Shown here one piece after another: positions 1-10,832 of a stretch of 64,000 bases of DNA. Both the position numbers and the translations under genes were made by a program. Position 1 is the stretch's first letter. Every line of letters starts with the position of its first letter. This DNA is from Sarcocystis neurona (lineage: Eukaryota > Apicomplexa > Conoidasida > Eucoccidiorida > Sarcocystidae): positions 2,370,258 to 2,434,257 of the forward strand of contig KL647299.1 in assembly GCA_000727475.1 (NCBI GenBank), given 5' to 3'. A model generated the notes under the pieces. That model saw only the letters and a program-made list of their open reading frames with translations, made no database searches and was not told the origin of the DNA.

Positions 1-17
1 ACTACATACTACTATAC

Positions 18-55
<38 letters not shown>

Positions 56-491
56 ACTCGTATGGATATTTCCTTGTAGATATATACACGGATATACATA
101 TAAATATGCATATCAATATAAGCACCCACATATTATATATATATGTGTATGTATGTATATGTATATATGTATTTATATGTAGAATTACTTGTACGTCTGA
201 AGGGAAGAGGGCATCGACGTATATGTGTATGTAAATCTACACATATATATGTATATACGTGTGTGGTATCACGGTGACGACGAGGCTGTAGTAAAGTAAC
301 TGTATGTATATATATATGTATATGTGTATTCATGTGTATATATACTTGTGCGTCTATAGAAGAATGCATATTGGTGCATGTATGGGCTGCGTGAATCACG
401 TGGCTGATAAGTGTGGGGGATGAAAAATATTTCTCTGCATGCACCCGGGTGTCTGGGCGATGTATTTGTTGCTGATTTTGAATTGCTGCAG
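1..491. repeat. TA-rich microsatellite stretch, upstream intron of MLH1
   Basis: The stretch opens with a long TA run (about 17-52) and continues with TATG/TACA-like tracts to about 360. From about 405 the composition becomes more balanced and T-rich and leads into a CAG acceptor at 489-491. The open frames here are low-complexity Tyr/Ile/His/Val strings typical of TA/TACA repeats and are not believed. I read the stretch as an intron, because the first MLH1 exon seen starts in mid-gene. Confidence 0.6.
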
Positions 492-1361
492 TTTCTAAGA
501 AGTCTGCTGCTGGTCATTCTTCCTCTCCCGGGGACCCACTACTGCACGAGCAGCTCGCCACCTCGTCCTCCTCCTCCTCTACTGCTGCTGCTGCTGATAC
601 ATGTCCTACATCTGCTTCTCCTGCATCTGCTTCTCTTGCATTTGCTGCTGCTGGTAGTCGTCGTGGGGATAGCACTATTACTAGTAGTCGTGGCAGTGAA
701 GGTACGCCTTCAGCTGCTGGCTCCGCTGCGGAGGCGCCTTCTGGTGCTGTTTCTCGTCCGTCTGCTGCTGCGTCTGCTGCTGCCGAGATGGAGGGGGGAA
801 GGAAGCCGAAGGAGGCCGAGGAAGAGGCGGAGGAGGAGGAGGATAGAACAGCAACAGCAGCAGCAGAAGAGTTTGTCTTCACGTGGCACGGCGGAGGCAA
901 GGCGGCGCCCCGCTGCCACCACCCGCTGCAGCAGACGCGCAGGCGGAACTTCTTCACAGATGCGTTTCACTTGACTTCGGTCAAGCAGCTGCTGGACGCG
1001 CAGGTACGCAGTGCTGCAGCAGGAGCAGCAGCTACCGCCGCGCCAGACAGGCTGCCGTCTTGCTGCGTTTCTTGGCCCGCGTCTTCTCCAGCAGCAGCAC
1101 CAGGGACAGCAGCAGCAGCAGCAGGGACAACGGCGGCAGAAGGAGGAGCAGCAGGGACAACAGCAGCAGCAGCAGGGACAACAGCAGCAGGAAGAGATGG
1201 GGGTAGTATTTTAGCATCGGAGCAGGCAGAGCAGCAGAAGACAGAGAGCGCAGCGGCGTGGTTCAAAGAAGCAGTGCTGGTGGGGCCTGTCACCAGCAGC
1301 TACGCGATGCTGCAGCGCGGCGAACAACTGCTGCTGGCAGATCTTCGCCGACTTGCAAGAG
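492..1361 (+). CDS. MLH1: MLH1 exon A: linker plus start of C-terminal domain
   Basis: The frame is open from the CAG acceptor at 489-491 to the donor at 1362. About the first 130 codons are a Ser/Ala/Thr-rich linker, then an acidic Glu patch near 790-845. The conserved part is RRNFFTDAFHLTSVKQLLDA near 930-1000 and AAAWFKEAVLVGPVTSSYAM near 1250-1310, followed by LLLADLRRLAR. An Ala/Thr/Gly insert encoded by GCA/ACA triplets at about 1010-1200 splits them. The exon ends in phase 1 (one G), which pairs with AG at the next exon to give Glu. The donor GTCGG is weak, but the alignment requires the junction. The acceptor position is less certain than the donor. Confidence 0.75.
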
Positions 1362-3721
1362 GTCGGAAGCGTTTTTTTTATACTTCTCTTCTCCAGTTAC
1401 GTCTGCCTCGCCTGCTAGGCCAAGGGAGATGCTGCCGCGCACGTATCTCTTCTCCACACGAAAACGTCTGTGTCTATATCTGCTGCTTCTGCAGCAGCAG
1501 TTGCATGCAGAGAATAACACACATATCCATGCAAACAACCACAGAAATAGACGCATACACAAGTGAACTTGCATACACACATACACATATACACACGTAC
1601 CTATACATATATATATATATACATACGTACATCCACACGTGTTATACATACATATATGTACGCCAATACAGGTTCTAGATATATATATATATATGTATGA
1701 ATACACGTTCTATATAATTGTGTACATATGTGTGTGTCCACCTGTACATTATCATACATATATATACGTATATGAATACATGTATATACATATGTATGTG
1801 TGGATACATATATGTATATACATATGTGTATATATACGTATACCCACGTTCTAGATATATATATATATATATATATGAGTACACATTCTAGATAATGATA
1901 TATATATGTATATATACATACATACACATAGATATTATATATATGTATATGTAGAGAGAGAGATGAATAGACGTTCAATCGTAAAGGTTTTTGTGTAAGA
2001 AATTTTCGTTGAAAGTAGGGAAGATGAGGAGCAAAGAGATCTGGAGCTCGTTACTTTTGAAGCAGGAAAGAGAACCTCTTGTGTAGAAGCAGCAGTTGAA
2101 TGTGGGGGCCGTGAAGAGCGAGAGATGGACATTCTTGCGGTGTACGTACACCAGAAAAAACGTAAGAGACCTCTTCGAGGACTTTCCGTTCTTCATGTAC
2201 ACGTCTTCCGACTTTGTCCTCCTCCTCTTTAGTCGACTTTCGGAGCGTGCGTCACCGTCTGTTTCTCTCTGTGCAACTTCTCTTTTCTGCTGCCGCTGCT
2301 GCTGCAGCATTTGGGACGACCTTCTGGCTCTTCTTTTTATCCTCTACTTTCTACTTCTTCTCTATTGGCTTTCCCTTCTGTGTTGTACTCCTTTTTCTCG
2401 GCTCGGGTCATCGCCTTGTGCGTCCAACTTCGTCTTCCGCCAAGATAATTTGTCCCCCTCCCTTTTCTTCGGTCTATCCTTTCTGGCCGTGTCTCTTTTC
2501 CCGTCTGACCTCGCCCTCTCCTCTTTTCTTCGTCCTTCTCTTCGTTTGCCTCTTCCCTTTCCTCTTGCTGCCCTGCTTCGCCAGCAATTCCCAGTCCACC
2601 CCCCTCCTGCTGCTGCTGCTCCTGCTGCTGCAGAGTGCCTCCATCAGTCGGTGCTACGGCGAATCGGGAAGCTGCCGTGCGTGATCCTCAGTCCTCCCCT
2701 GGATATTAGAAGAGCACTTGCAGGACCTGCTGCTGCTGTTGCTGCTGCTGCTGTTGCTGCTGCTGTTGCTCCTGCCCGTTCCCCTGTTGCAGCTGCTGTT
2801 GGGGCAGCAGCGCCTTCTTCGTCGTCGGCTTCATCTTCTTGCGACTTTGCTGCTGCTGCTGTTGCTGTGGACGGTTCTGCCGCACAAGAGCAGCACGCGA
2901 GAGGGTCCACCCGACAGACCGAGGTGCAGCAGCCGAGAGAAGACAGCAGCAGCACGTGCACAAGGGCGGGGGGACGCACGCGCAGCCACAGCAGCAGCAG
3001 TGGCTGCAGCGGCACCAGCGGGGATGGCCCCACGAGCGGCTTGGCCAGCAGCAACAGCAGCGACGGCACCGGCAGGAAAACGGAGAGTTGCAGCAAAATG
3101 GAAGAGCACGTACAGGTGGCAGCAGAGCCGAACCAGCAGGAGCAGCAGCGGGGGGATGTTGCAGCAGATGCCAAAGAGCAGCTGCTGGAGAAGTGGCTGC
3201 AGGTGCTGCTGCAGCATCGACAACTTCTCTGCGACTACTTCTGCATCACGCTCCACTATGAGACGCAGGAAGGGCAAGGAGCTGCACCAGAGGGGCCGCA
3301 GCAGCAGCAGCAACGCACGCGCGCCCAGCAGGAGAGCAGGGCTGAGGACGAAGAGAAGGAAGAGGAGGAGGAGGAGGAGCAGCAGCAGCGGCTGATGTGC
3401 CACCAGCTGCAGCAGCAGGGGCATGAAAAGAAGCAGCAGCAGGAGGAGAAGGAGAGAGAGGAGCAACAGGAGGCGCAGGCGGAGCAGGACACTACGCAGC
3501 AGCAGCAGCAGAGAGGCGCCTCATGCTGTGCTGCGGAGAGTAACACCAAGACGAAGCTGCTGCTGTCGACACTGCCGCTGTGCTGCGGGGATTACCTTCC
3601 GCTAGAAAATGTTGTGTCCCTGCTGCTGCTCCCGCTGGTGCAGCAGGTCAGTTTTTCTTCCTCCCTGCAATTAGTGTTTCACGCTTGTACATGCGTACAT
3701 AGTGGTGTGTATATATATGTG

Positions 3722-3753
<32 letters not shown>

Positions 3754-6700
3754 AAGAAAGAAACACATATATTTGTGTATGTGTATATATTGTGTGGAGT
3801 GAATCAGTTTTCTTTCAGCGTACAGCAGCGTTGCACATGTGGCGGCTGACTGCTGCTTGCCTGCTGCATGTGTCTGCTGCCGAGCCACCTGGCTGCTCCT
3901 GCGACAGGCTGTGGACGCAGTTGCTCTGCTGCTGCGGATGTGTAGGTATGGGTTGCTGCCGTTGCAGATGCGTACGCCTGGGTTGCTGCTGCCGCAGATG
4001 CGTACGCGTGCGTTGCTGCTGCTGCAGATGCGTACGTGTGGGTTGCTGCTGCTGCTGATCCGTACGTGTGGATTGCTGCTGCTGCTGCTCTTGCGTGGGT
4101 GCTGGCTGCTGCTCCTACTGCTGCTGCTGTTGGACGCGTGCTGGCTGCTGCTCCTACTGCTGCTGCTGTTGGACGCGTGCTGGCTGCTGCTCCTACTGCT
4201 GCTGCTGTTGGACGCGTGCTGGCTCCTGCTCCTCCTGTTGCTGCTGCTGTCGGCTGCTGCAGCTCCTGCTGCTGCTGCTGGTGGACGAGTGCTGGCTGCT
4301 GCTGCGCCTGCTGCTGCTGCTATTGGGGATGGTTGTTGGCTGCTGACCTGCTGCATGCGTTTGCTGCCGAGATACCCCATTACTTCTCCGACACTGCGCG
4401 CAGGTGTTGTCTGGTGCTTCTCCTGCTGCTGACGCCGCTACTGCTTAATTCCCGCTGCAACACCTGCTGCTGTGCCTCGACAGGGGTGTTAGTTCACGAG
4501 TATCTGCTGCTGCTGCTGGATAGGGGTTGGCTGTACTCCTGCTGCTGCCGTTTCATATGTAGCCGGTGTTGCTCCTGCTGCTGTGGCACACCTGTTAGCT
4601 ACTGCTGCTGCTGCTGCGGATCGTGTGCGTAGGTGTGAGGGCCACTGCTGCTGCGCCGACGTAGTTGTCAGCTACGACTGCTGCTGCTGCCGTGTGGGGT
4701 GTGCGTAGGTGGACTGGACAGAGGAGAGAAGCTGCCTCGACGGCGTAGCGCATGCACTAGCTTCTTTTTATTCCTCTCTTCGCTGCAACAGCAGCAGCAA
4801 GGGCCTGCAGCAAACCGCGCCGACACCACCTTCCGCGGTGCAACAGCACCGCCCGAAAGACACTGCTGCTGCGGCTGCTTCTGTCCCCCCTGCACCTGTT
4901 GCTGCCACTCCTTCTTATGCTTCGTCGCTTGCTTCTTCTTCTTTCGACTGTACAGCTGCTGCTGCTGGTGCTGCAGGGCCTGGCGAGCAGCGAGGGACCT
5001 CCAGCAGCAGAAACAGGAGCAGCAGCAGCGAGAGCCACGGGCTTTTGGCGAGCCGCACACGGGGCAGCAGCAAAGAAGCCGCGGCAGGAAAGGGGAAGGA
5101 GAATCTGCTGCGTGCAAGGAGGGGACGACAGGGCTGTGTCAACGTGTTGAAGAAAAATGGGCCCCGACAGCAGATAACAGCAACAAGCCAAGAAGTGCAT
5201 GCTGCTTTTGCAAATCACTTTCTTCCCCTGCTGCGCTCGGATTCGCGAACAGTCTTGCCCAAAAGGTGGCTCTGCTGTTTCCTCTGCACGCCTCTTTCTC
5301 CTGCTGCAGCCCGCGCACTTGCAAATCCTCTTTCTCTGCTCCTTCTTCACTGCTGCTGCTTCTGCTGTGCTGCGGCTGCTGCTGCTGTGCTGCTGCTGCT
5401 GCTGCTGTGCTGCTGTGCTGCTGCCGCTGCTGCTGCTCCTCGCGCTGGTGCTGTTGCTGGCTTCTGCTGCTGCCGGTTGTTGTCTGCGCCTGTGAAACGT
5501 CCTTCTCTCCCTCTCTGCAGCGCACTACCGCCCTGCTGCTGCTCCTCTTCCTCACGCTGGTGCTGCTGCTTGTTGCTGTTGCTCCTCACCCACTGCTGCT
5601 GTGCGGACCGCTGGTGCCGCTGTCGCTGTCCGTTTGCGGCTGCTGCTGTGCGCGTCTCTGGCCTGCCGCTGCCGCGTCTAGCTGCCGGTGCTGCTGCTGC
5701 TGCTGGTGTTGCCGCGCGGCCTGCGACACCCCCCGAAGCACAGCCTCTTCTCTGTAAAAATGGCGCTCCCCTCCACGTGCCAGAGTTCCGGAGCTGGGTA
5801 TTGACCCGCTTTTTTGTCTCTTCATTGATACTACTATAAAAAGAAAAGAACTGGTGGAAGGGCGAAGCACTCTTCCCATATGCGCGCGCGCTATATGCAA
5901 CAGAGAGGAATCTACCACAAACTTTGCTACTGCTGCTGCTGCTGCTGCTTCTTTATCACTTGCTCCGTGTGTTCGTTGGCGCTACTCCAGCGTCAGACAC
6001 CTTTTCTCACGAACGCCGCTGCTGCTTCTTTTCGTGTCTGAAGCTGCTGTTGCTGCTTCCTCTCCTCTGTTTGTAGACACTTTGTCTCTCACAAATGCCG
6101 TTGCTGCTGCTTCTGTTACATGAAGCTGCTGCTGCTGCGTCTTCTCTTTTTGCAAAGGTGCGCGCCTGTGCTGCAGTGCTGCTGCTGCTGCTTCTCGGAC
6201 GGACGCCTCTCCTCGCTGCTTCCGCTGCTGCTGCTGATGTTAAGTGCACGAGAAACGGGCTACATATAAACACGCCTTCCCTCTTCGCGGCTACTGCTGC
6301 TGTCGGTGCTCCACGACATCGTTGTCGTCGTTCACTGCTCTGCTGACATTGCAGCATCTTCCGCTGCAGGAGGCAGACTGATACTACCGACGCTGCTGCT
6401 TCTGCTGTTCCTGAAGCTGCTGTTGTTGCCATGGCTGCTGCCGCTGCTGTTGGTGTATTGCTGCTGTTGCTCTTGCTGCTGTTGCTGTCTCGCTGCTGTT
6501 GCTACTGCTGCTGCTACCACTGCGGATGCTATCGCTGCTGCTGGTATCGCTGCTGTTGCTGTGTCACTACTGTTGCTGCTGGTCTTGTTGCTGTTGCTGT
6601 ACCGCTGCCGCTGGTGCTGCTGCTATATCTCGCCGCCGCTGCGGTATGGCGGTTGTTGGTGTTGCTGCCGCTATGGCTGCCGTTGCCGTATCGCTGCTGT

Positions 6701-7425
6701 TGCTGTGTCATCGCTGTTGCTGAAGCTGCTGCTGTTGCTGAAGCTGCTGCTGTTGCTGAAGCTGCTGTTGTTGCTGTGGCTGCTGCCGCTGCTGTTGCTA
6801 TATATCGCTGCTGTTGCTATATATCGTTGCTGTTGCTGTTTATCGCTGGTGCTGCTGTATATCGCTGCTGTTGCTATATATCGCTGCTGTTGCTATATCG
6901 CTGCTGTTACTGTATCGCTGCTGTTGCTATATGTTGCCGCTGGTGGTATATATTGCTGCTGTTGGTGTTGCTGCGGCCACTCCTGCTGCTGCGGCCACTG
7001 CTGTTGCTGCGACCACTGTTGTTGCTGTTGCTGCTGTCGCATCGCCCGGAGGAATGACAGCGGTGTTATGTTACTGATTTCTGCCGTTGCTGCTGCTGCT
7101 GCCGTTGCGTCTTCGTATGCGGCTCGACTATCACTTTCTGCTGCAGCTGCTGCGCTACGACTCCTCTTCCTCCTGCTGCTGCTGCTTTATTATTGACAGG
7201 AGGGGTAAATATTGCCGCTGTTGCTGCTGCTGCTCGGGCTGCGTCTGACGACGGGAACAGTGCGCATTTCTGCTGCTGACGCTGCCGCACCTGAACGGCT
7301 TCCTCTATCTTCTTCTGCTGCTGCTGCGTATTTTCTCCCCTCCTACCTTCAGGTTTCTTACCGACGGAACGGTCCAGGTAGTAGCGACTCTCCCGGCGCT
7401 CTACCGCGTCTTCGAGCGCTGCTAA
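492..7425 (+). CDS. MLH1: DNA mismatch repair protein MLH1, C-terminal half (four exons, 5' partial)
   Basis: MLH1 forms the MutL heterodimer with a PMS-type partner and licenses strand incision after MutS finds a mismatch; it acts in the nucleus. Exons are 492-1361, 2634-3646, 4709-5265 and 7353-7425, joined at phases 1, 0 and 2. The joined product has 830-840 codons and follows the order of the conserved MLH1 C-terminal dimerisation domain: VGPVTSSYAML, then ECLHQSVLRRIGKLPCVILS, LLCDYF, DYLPLENVV, VDWTEERSCLDGVAHALASF, VLPK, and finally the tail LPALYRVF-ERC before TAA. Between these blocks sit long Ala, Ser, Gln and Glu runs absent from ordinary MLH1. The N-terminal GHKL ATPase is missing because it lies left of the window. 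Identity is by recalled family similarity, not by a search. Exon borders inside triplet runs may shift by a few codons. Confidence 0.88.
1362..2633 (+). other. MLH1 intron with TA microsatellites
   Basis: This 1.27 kb intron separates exons A and B. Positions 1590-1970 are TA/TACA microsatellite with four copies of a degenerate element built on ACGTTCTAGATA (near 1672, 1707, 1849 and 1885). Positions 2200-2630 are a long C/T-rich tract ending in CTGCTGCTGCAG, a strong polypyrimidine acceptor. The poly-Leu, poly-Phe and poly-Ser frames across 2200-2630 come from this tract and are not coding. Confidence 0.7.
2634..3646 (+). CDS. MLH1: MLH1 exon B: core of the C-terminal domain with Ala/Ser/Gln inserts
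   Basis: The exon starts after CAG at 2631-2633 with AG TGC, giving ECLHQSVLRRIGKLPCVILS, which follows the conserved MLH1 strand-helix leading to the Leu-Ser-x-Pro motif. After PPLDIRRALAG come about 130 residues of Ala, Ser and Gly runs. The conserved helix KEQLLEKWLQVLLQHRQLL-CDYF lies near 3170-3245, then about 90 residues of Gln/Glu-rich coiled sequence, then LCCGDYLPLENVVSLLLLPL near 3575-3635. It ends CAG CAG, phase 0, before GTCAGT. The two inserts more than double the length between conserved blocks relative to an ordinary MLH1. Confidence 0.85.
3647..4708 (+). repeat. MLH1 intron with CTG-based 33-39 bp minisatellites
   Basis: A GA/TA tract lies at 3700-3800. Positions 3945-4080 hold about four copies of a 33-36 bp unit centred on CAGATGCGTACG. 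Positions 4100-4225 hold about three copies of a 39 bp unit containing GTTGGACGCGTGCTGG. Unit lengths are multiples of three, so long poly-Leu/Cys/Ala frames run through, but the MLH1 alignment jumps directly from exon B to exon C. The intron ends in GCGTAG. Confidence 0.75.
4709..5265 (+). CDS. MLH1: MLH1 exon C
   Basis: The exon begins GTG GAC TGG directly after TAG at 4706-4708. VDWTEERSCLDGVAHALASF matches the conserved MLH1 Asn/Asp-Trp-x-Glu-Glu helix that ends in Phe-Tyr-Ser. About 110 residues of Ser/Ala/Arg-rich insert follow. Then QEVHAAFANHFLPLLRSDSR and TVLPK correspond to the helix and Pro-Pro-Lys turn before the C-terminus. It ends in phase 2 (AG) before GTGGCT at 5266. The same frame stays open to a TAA at 5839, which could be read as an alternative retained-intron ending lacking the Cys tail. 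Confidence 0.85.
5266..7352 (+). repeat. MLH1 last intron: 2.1 kb dominated by CTG triplets
   Basis: Almost the whole intron is interrupted CTG/CTT/GCT triplet sequence on the plus strand, densest at 5340-5720 and 6180-7190, with TATATCGCTGCTGTTGC repeats at 6795-6960. It produces open frames of Leu, Cys, Ala and Tyr in all plus frames. None carries MLH1-like sequence, and the flanking exons join in frame across it. It ends in a proper pyrimidine tract and CAG at 7350-7352. Confidence 0.75.
7353..7425 (+). CDS. MLH1: MLH1 terminal exon with Phe-Glu-Arg-Cys tail
   Basis: The acceptor CTACCTTCAG at 7343-7352 is followed by G TTT CTT ACC GAC. The first G completes an Arg codon from exon C, then FLTDGTVQVVATLPALYRVF is followed by ERC and TAA at 7423-7425. 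The Phe-Glu-Arg-Cys end is nearly invariant in MLH1 proteins; in yeast Mlh1-Pms1 the terminal Cys contributes to the partner's endonuclease metal site. This short exon is the strongest single evidence for the gene's identity. Confidence 0.93.
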
Positions 7426-7960
7426 TTCTTCTGCAGCACACCTGCCCTTCCCTTCCCAGTCCTACCGTCTATATGCAACGCTTCCGGCGATATACCTATA
7501 TATATACATATATATATATATATATGTATATACAAATATGTACATGAATATATATATATATACACGCGCATACATATATGTATATACACGTATATGTATA
7601 TATGTATATATTCGTACATGTTTGTATGTACAAACACAGGCATGTTGACATCTCCACAGGGGTCTCGGTATAGCAATGCTTACGTTTTCAGACATATGTA
7701 CACATGAACAGGGTAGCACGCGCAAGCAACTACTGTCGTAGGACAGAGCGTTGGCATTTCTTGAGGCCCGGCAGGTGGGGGAGCGGCAGCAGCAGCTGCA
7801 GCAAACGTGGCTGCTCGAGTAGAGCCCCTTCGACCGCCCAGGGTCACGTCAGTGTCACGCGCGATGCGTCCACGTAGACGTGCGCAGACGTGTGGGGTTA
7901 TCTTCCGTCACTTTTTGCGTAGAGACGAACTGCAAGAACTCGAATAAACTCTACAGAGAA
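7426..7960. other. Intergenic TA microsatellite and plain sequence downstream of MLH1
   Basis: Positions 7490-7640 are TATATACA microsatellite. The rest is unremarkable, and no convincing exon was found on either strand. A polyadenylation signal could not be singled out. Confidence 0.6.
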
Positions 7961-8240
7961 ATTTGCTTACAGCACACGGTTGCTTGCCGAGGTTCCTCTT
8001 CAAAAGCGAATCTCTTTCCCCCAAGACGAAATTTGCTTACAGCACACGGTTGCTTGCCGAGGTTCCTCTTCAAAAGCGAATCTCTTTCCCCCAAGACGAA
8101 ATTTGCTTACAGCACACGGTTGCTTGCCGAGGTTCCTCTTCAAAAGCGAATCTCTTCCCCCCAAGACGAAATTTGCTTACAGCACACGGTTGCTTGCCGA
8201 GGTTCCTCCTCAAAAGCGAATCTCTTCCCCCCAAGACGGG
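7961..8240. repeat. Tandem array: four copies of a 70 bp unit
   Basis: Copies start at 7961, 8031, 8101 and 8171, each beginning ATTTGCTTACAGCACACGG and ending near CCAAGACGAA. The units differ at only a few positions, for example CTTTCCC versus CTTCCCC. A partial lead-in lies before the first copy and the last one ends in CCAAGACGGGGG. Because 70 is not a multiple of three, each copy is read in a different frame, so every plus frame shows the same three peptides in rotation. I do not consider it coding. Confidence 0.9.
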
Positions 8241-10788
8241 GGACTACACGACTGACAGAACCGGTCTGCTACGCTGGCTGCGTTTGTTTGTATGTGTATG
8301 AAGTACACACGTGCATATATATATGTATATACGCGTGCATGTGTGTGCTGTATACACACTGCTGCTCCTCCTCCTTTACGTCTTCCCCCGTAGACGATGG
8401 CCACGTCTTTGGGTTCGTACGTACATATCCATGGGCGGTCGCGCGAGCCGGCACACGTGCAGAGAGAGAACCCCACACACTTGCTGTCATGCGCTTAAAG
8501 ACGCAGACGGACAAGGGTCCCCACGGCGTTCGATTAACGCATTCGAGCACTTTCGTCGGGATGGGAGATTAGACGCAGAGAGTAACGGAAGGAGTTTTCT
8601 GCGTGTACGCATGGGTATGTTTGTCGGAGAAGTATCCTCTTCACGAACATCTTCGTCTTCGCTAAAAGCTCACGTTCCTCGAGCAGCGAGAGGCGGACAC
8701 ATGGATATTGTAGACACGCGTGTCTACGGGGTGAGTGTTATTAGTCGGGGGAGTGTATATCTGCACACGTTTACGAAGACGTCTGCTTCGCCTCGCGAAA
8801 ATAAAGGGCCGAATGGAGTTTGCTAGCGTCCACGCACCTCCACACACGTCCCTCTGCTGCTCTGACCACGGCTAGTGCCAGTGCGACTCCTGCAGCGGAC
8901 GCTGCTGCTGCGTTTTCTTCTTATTCCTCTAAGCAAGTCGACTACATGCGACTCGCGAAGAAGCTGCGACTTGCAGCTGCCCCCTTCCTGCTCTGCCGAA
9001 TACCTCGCCCACTTCTCGCAGTGCACACACGCGTATATGGACAGAGGGACGAACAGGGGAAAAGCGGCTGCGGCAGGGACGCAGTTAAGCAAGTCTGCGC
9101 AAGCCGGGGAATGACACACGTTTGCAGAGAGAGAGAGAGAAGAAAGGAGATAAAGAGAGCAACGGAGAGCAGTATGCATACATGTATACGGATATATTTC
9201 TGTACTTTTGTGTAGACGTAAAAAAAGACAATTTCCCCGGGCGCACTTGTGTGTGTACGCATGTGCAGACGTATGAGACGCGGATACCCACCTTGCAGTA
9301 AATGTATGTATATGCGTATATCTTTCTACAAAATACATAGCGCGTATTTCTACTTGAAGGTGTGTTTGCGTGTGTAGGTGTGCGAGTTGTCGTTGTGGAA
9401 GAGACTGCAGTATCCACGGTGGGAGCGCCACACGTATATATAAATATGTACATGTCCGTAGGAAAGTGCGTACCTCTAAATAGGCAGATGCGTGAGGATG
9501 CGTGTAGGGATGCGGACGTATTTTGCCGCGGATATACCGACACTAGAATTCACCTGTAGTGTCCCCACGCTAGGAGCGCCAGACGTATATTCACACACGC
9601 GTGTATACACAAACGTCTATACATATCTATGTAGAGGGAGAGAGAGGGACAAAAAAGAGGAAGAGAGACACAGACGGTGGAAGAGAGAAAGGGAGGGAAA
9701 AAAATATAGGCGTAACTGATCGAAGGGATCTGCAAGTGGTTCACACTCACGCAGCAGGCACGTCAAGAATGAGGCCTGCTGCGGCGGAGAGTCACCGACT
9801 GAGAGAAGCCGTGGGGACTCGGAATACAGAGAGAACTGCGAACGCACCAACTTTCGAGATAGATAGAGAGGGAGAAGAACAACTTCCTGAACGTTCACGG
9901 CTTGCTGCGCGTCAACATGAAAGACGCTGATGCTTCTCTACCTTAGAGAAAACGAGCGCCGGCCCTGCTGCGGCGGTAGCATCTGCTGCGCATGGGGACG
10001 CGACACTTCTGCTGTAGGAATTACACCGCCTACACAACTCACGTAATCTGGATACGCGTGTAGAGCGAGAGAGGCGTGTGGCAGGAACGTGTTTCTGTGA
10101 GTGCATTACACGGGCAATGCAGACACACGCGCCTGCGCGTACAGAAATAAATGTGAAACTCTCCATATCTCTGTGTATGTGGATACGTGTGTGTGTCTAT
10201 CTGTGTGTATGTGTGGGTGTATCTGTGTGTGTGAAAGCACGCAAGCAGGTGCATACCCATACGAATGCAGAGTGCGCTGGGCTCACTCACAACAACATTT
10301 ACACGCAGAAATGTGTAAGCGCACGCACACCCAAATAGTTGAATGCTACACACATCCTTCTTCAGGCGTATTGGCTTCTATATACCGGTGTATGTCGCGG
10401 TGCGCAAGCCTACTTATACAAAAGCCCAGACGCGCCTGTGCTTCTAGGGAAATATACTTATCTGAACAGGATAGCGCATCTCGGTAAAACGCATACGTAT
10501 ATACACAAACATTCACATATACGCAAGAACAGTGTATGTAGATGTGCACACACGTACGTATGTGAATGAGTATGTTTCTCCACATATACACGTATGAACG
10601 ACCGTGACACGCCAGCATATATGAATACACAGAGATATGGATAATTAAACGTGTTTGCAGACGTGGTGCAGCAGTTGCTGGTGAGGCGGTGCGGCTGGGG
10701 CTTCTCTTTTGCATCTCGCCGCGCGGGCGGGGAAGTCGGTCGCTCCTCTGCTGAAGCTGCTTCACCCCCGCTGTCTCCCTGTCTTCAG
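8241..10788. other. Region with one possible exon and no firm gene
   Basis: Simple tracts (AGAG at 9127-9145, TGTG at 10190-10240) alternate with mixed sequence. One plus-strand segment looks exonic: 8934-9020, 29 codons reading QVDYMRLAKKLRLAAAPFLL, after a pyrimidine tract ending CTCTAAG and before GTGCAC. It could be an upstream exon of the gene at 10789. A 20-base segment at about 10653-10672 between GTTTGCAG and GTGAGG is another candidate. Neither can be phased reliably. Confidence 0.35.
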
Positions 10789-10832
10789 TGAAGCATCTGT
10801 GTTGCCAAGTCACCTTACGTGTCTACCCTGCG
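10789..10832 (+). CDS. Gene 2 exon (44 bp)
   Basis: Acceptor CCCTGTCTTCAG and donor GCG-GTAAGG bracket 14 codons, EASVLPSHLTCLPC. It starts with one base completing a codon and ends in phase 1, which fits the next exon. A second frame (KHLCCQVTLRVYPA) is also open, so the frame choice rests on continuity with the following exon. Confidence 0.45.

Noticed and set aside
2096..3736. Single 546-codon plus-strand frame read as one protein
   Set aside because: Its first 180 codons are a pyrimidine tract (Phe, Leu, Ser) that serves as intron and acceptor; only 2634-3646 carries MLH1 sequence.
6306..7196. Poly-Leu/Cys/Ala frames that could be taken for membrane proteins
   Set aside because: CTG/GCT triplets open in several frames at once; MLH1 exons on both sides splice across them.
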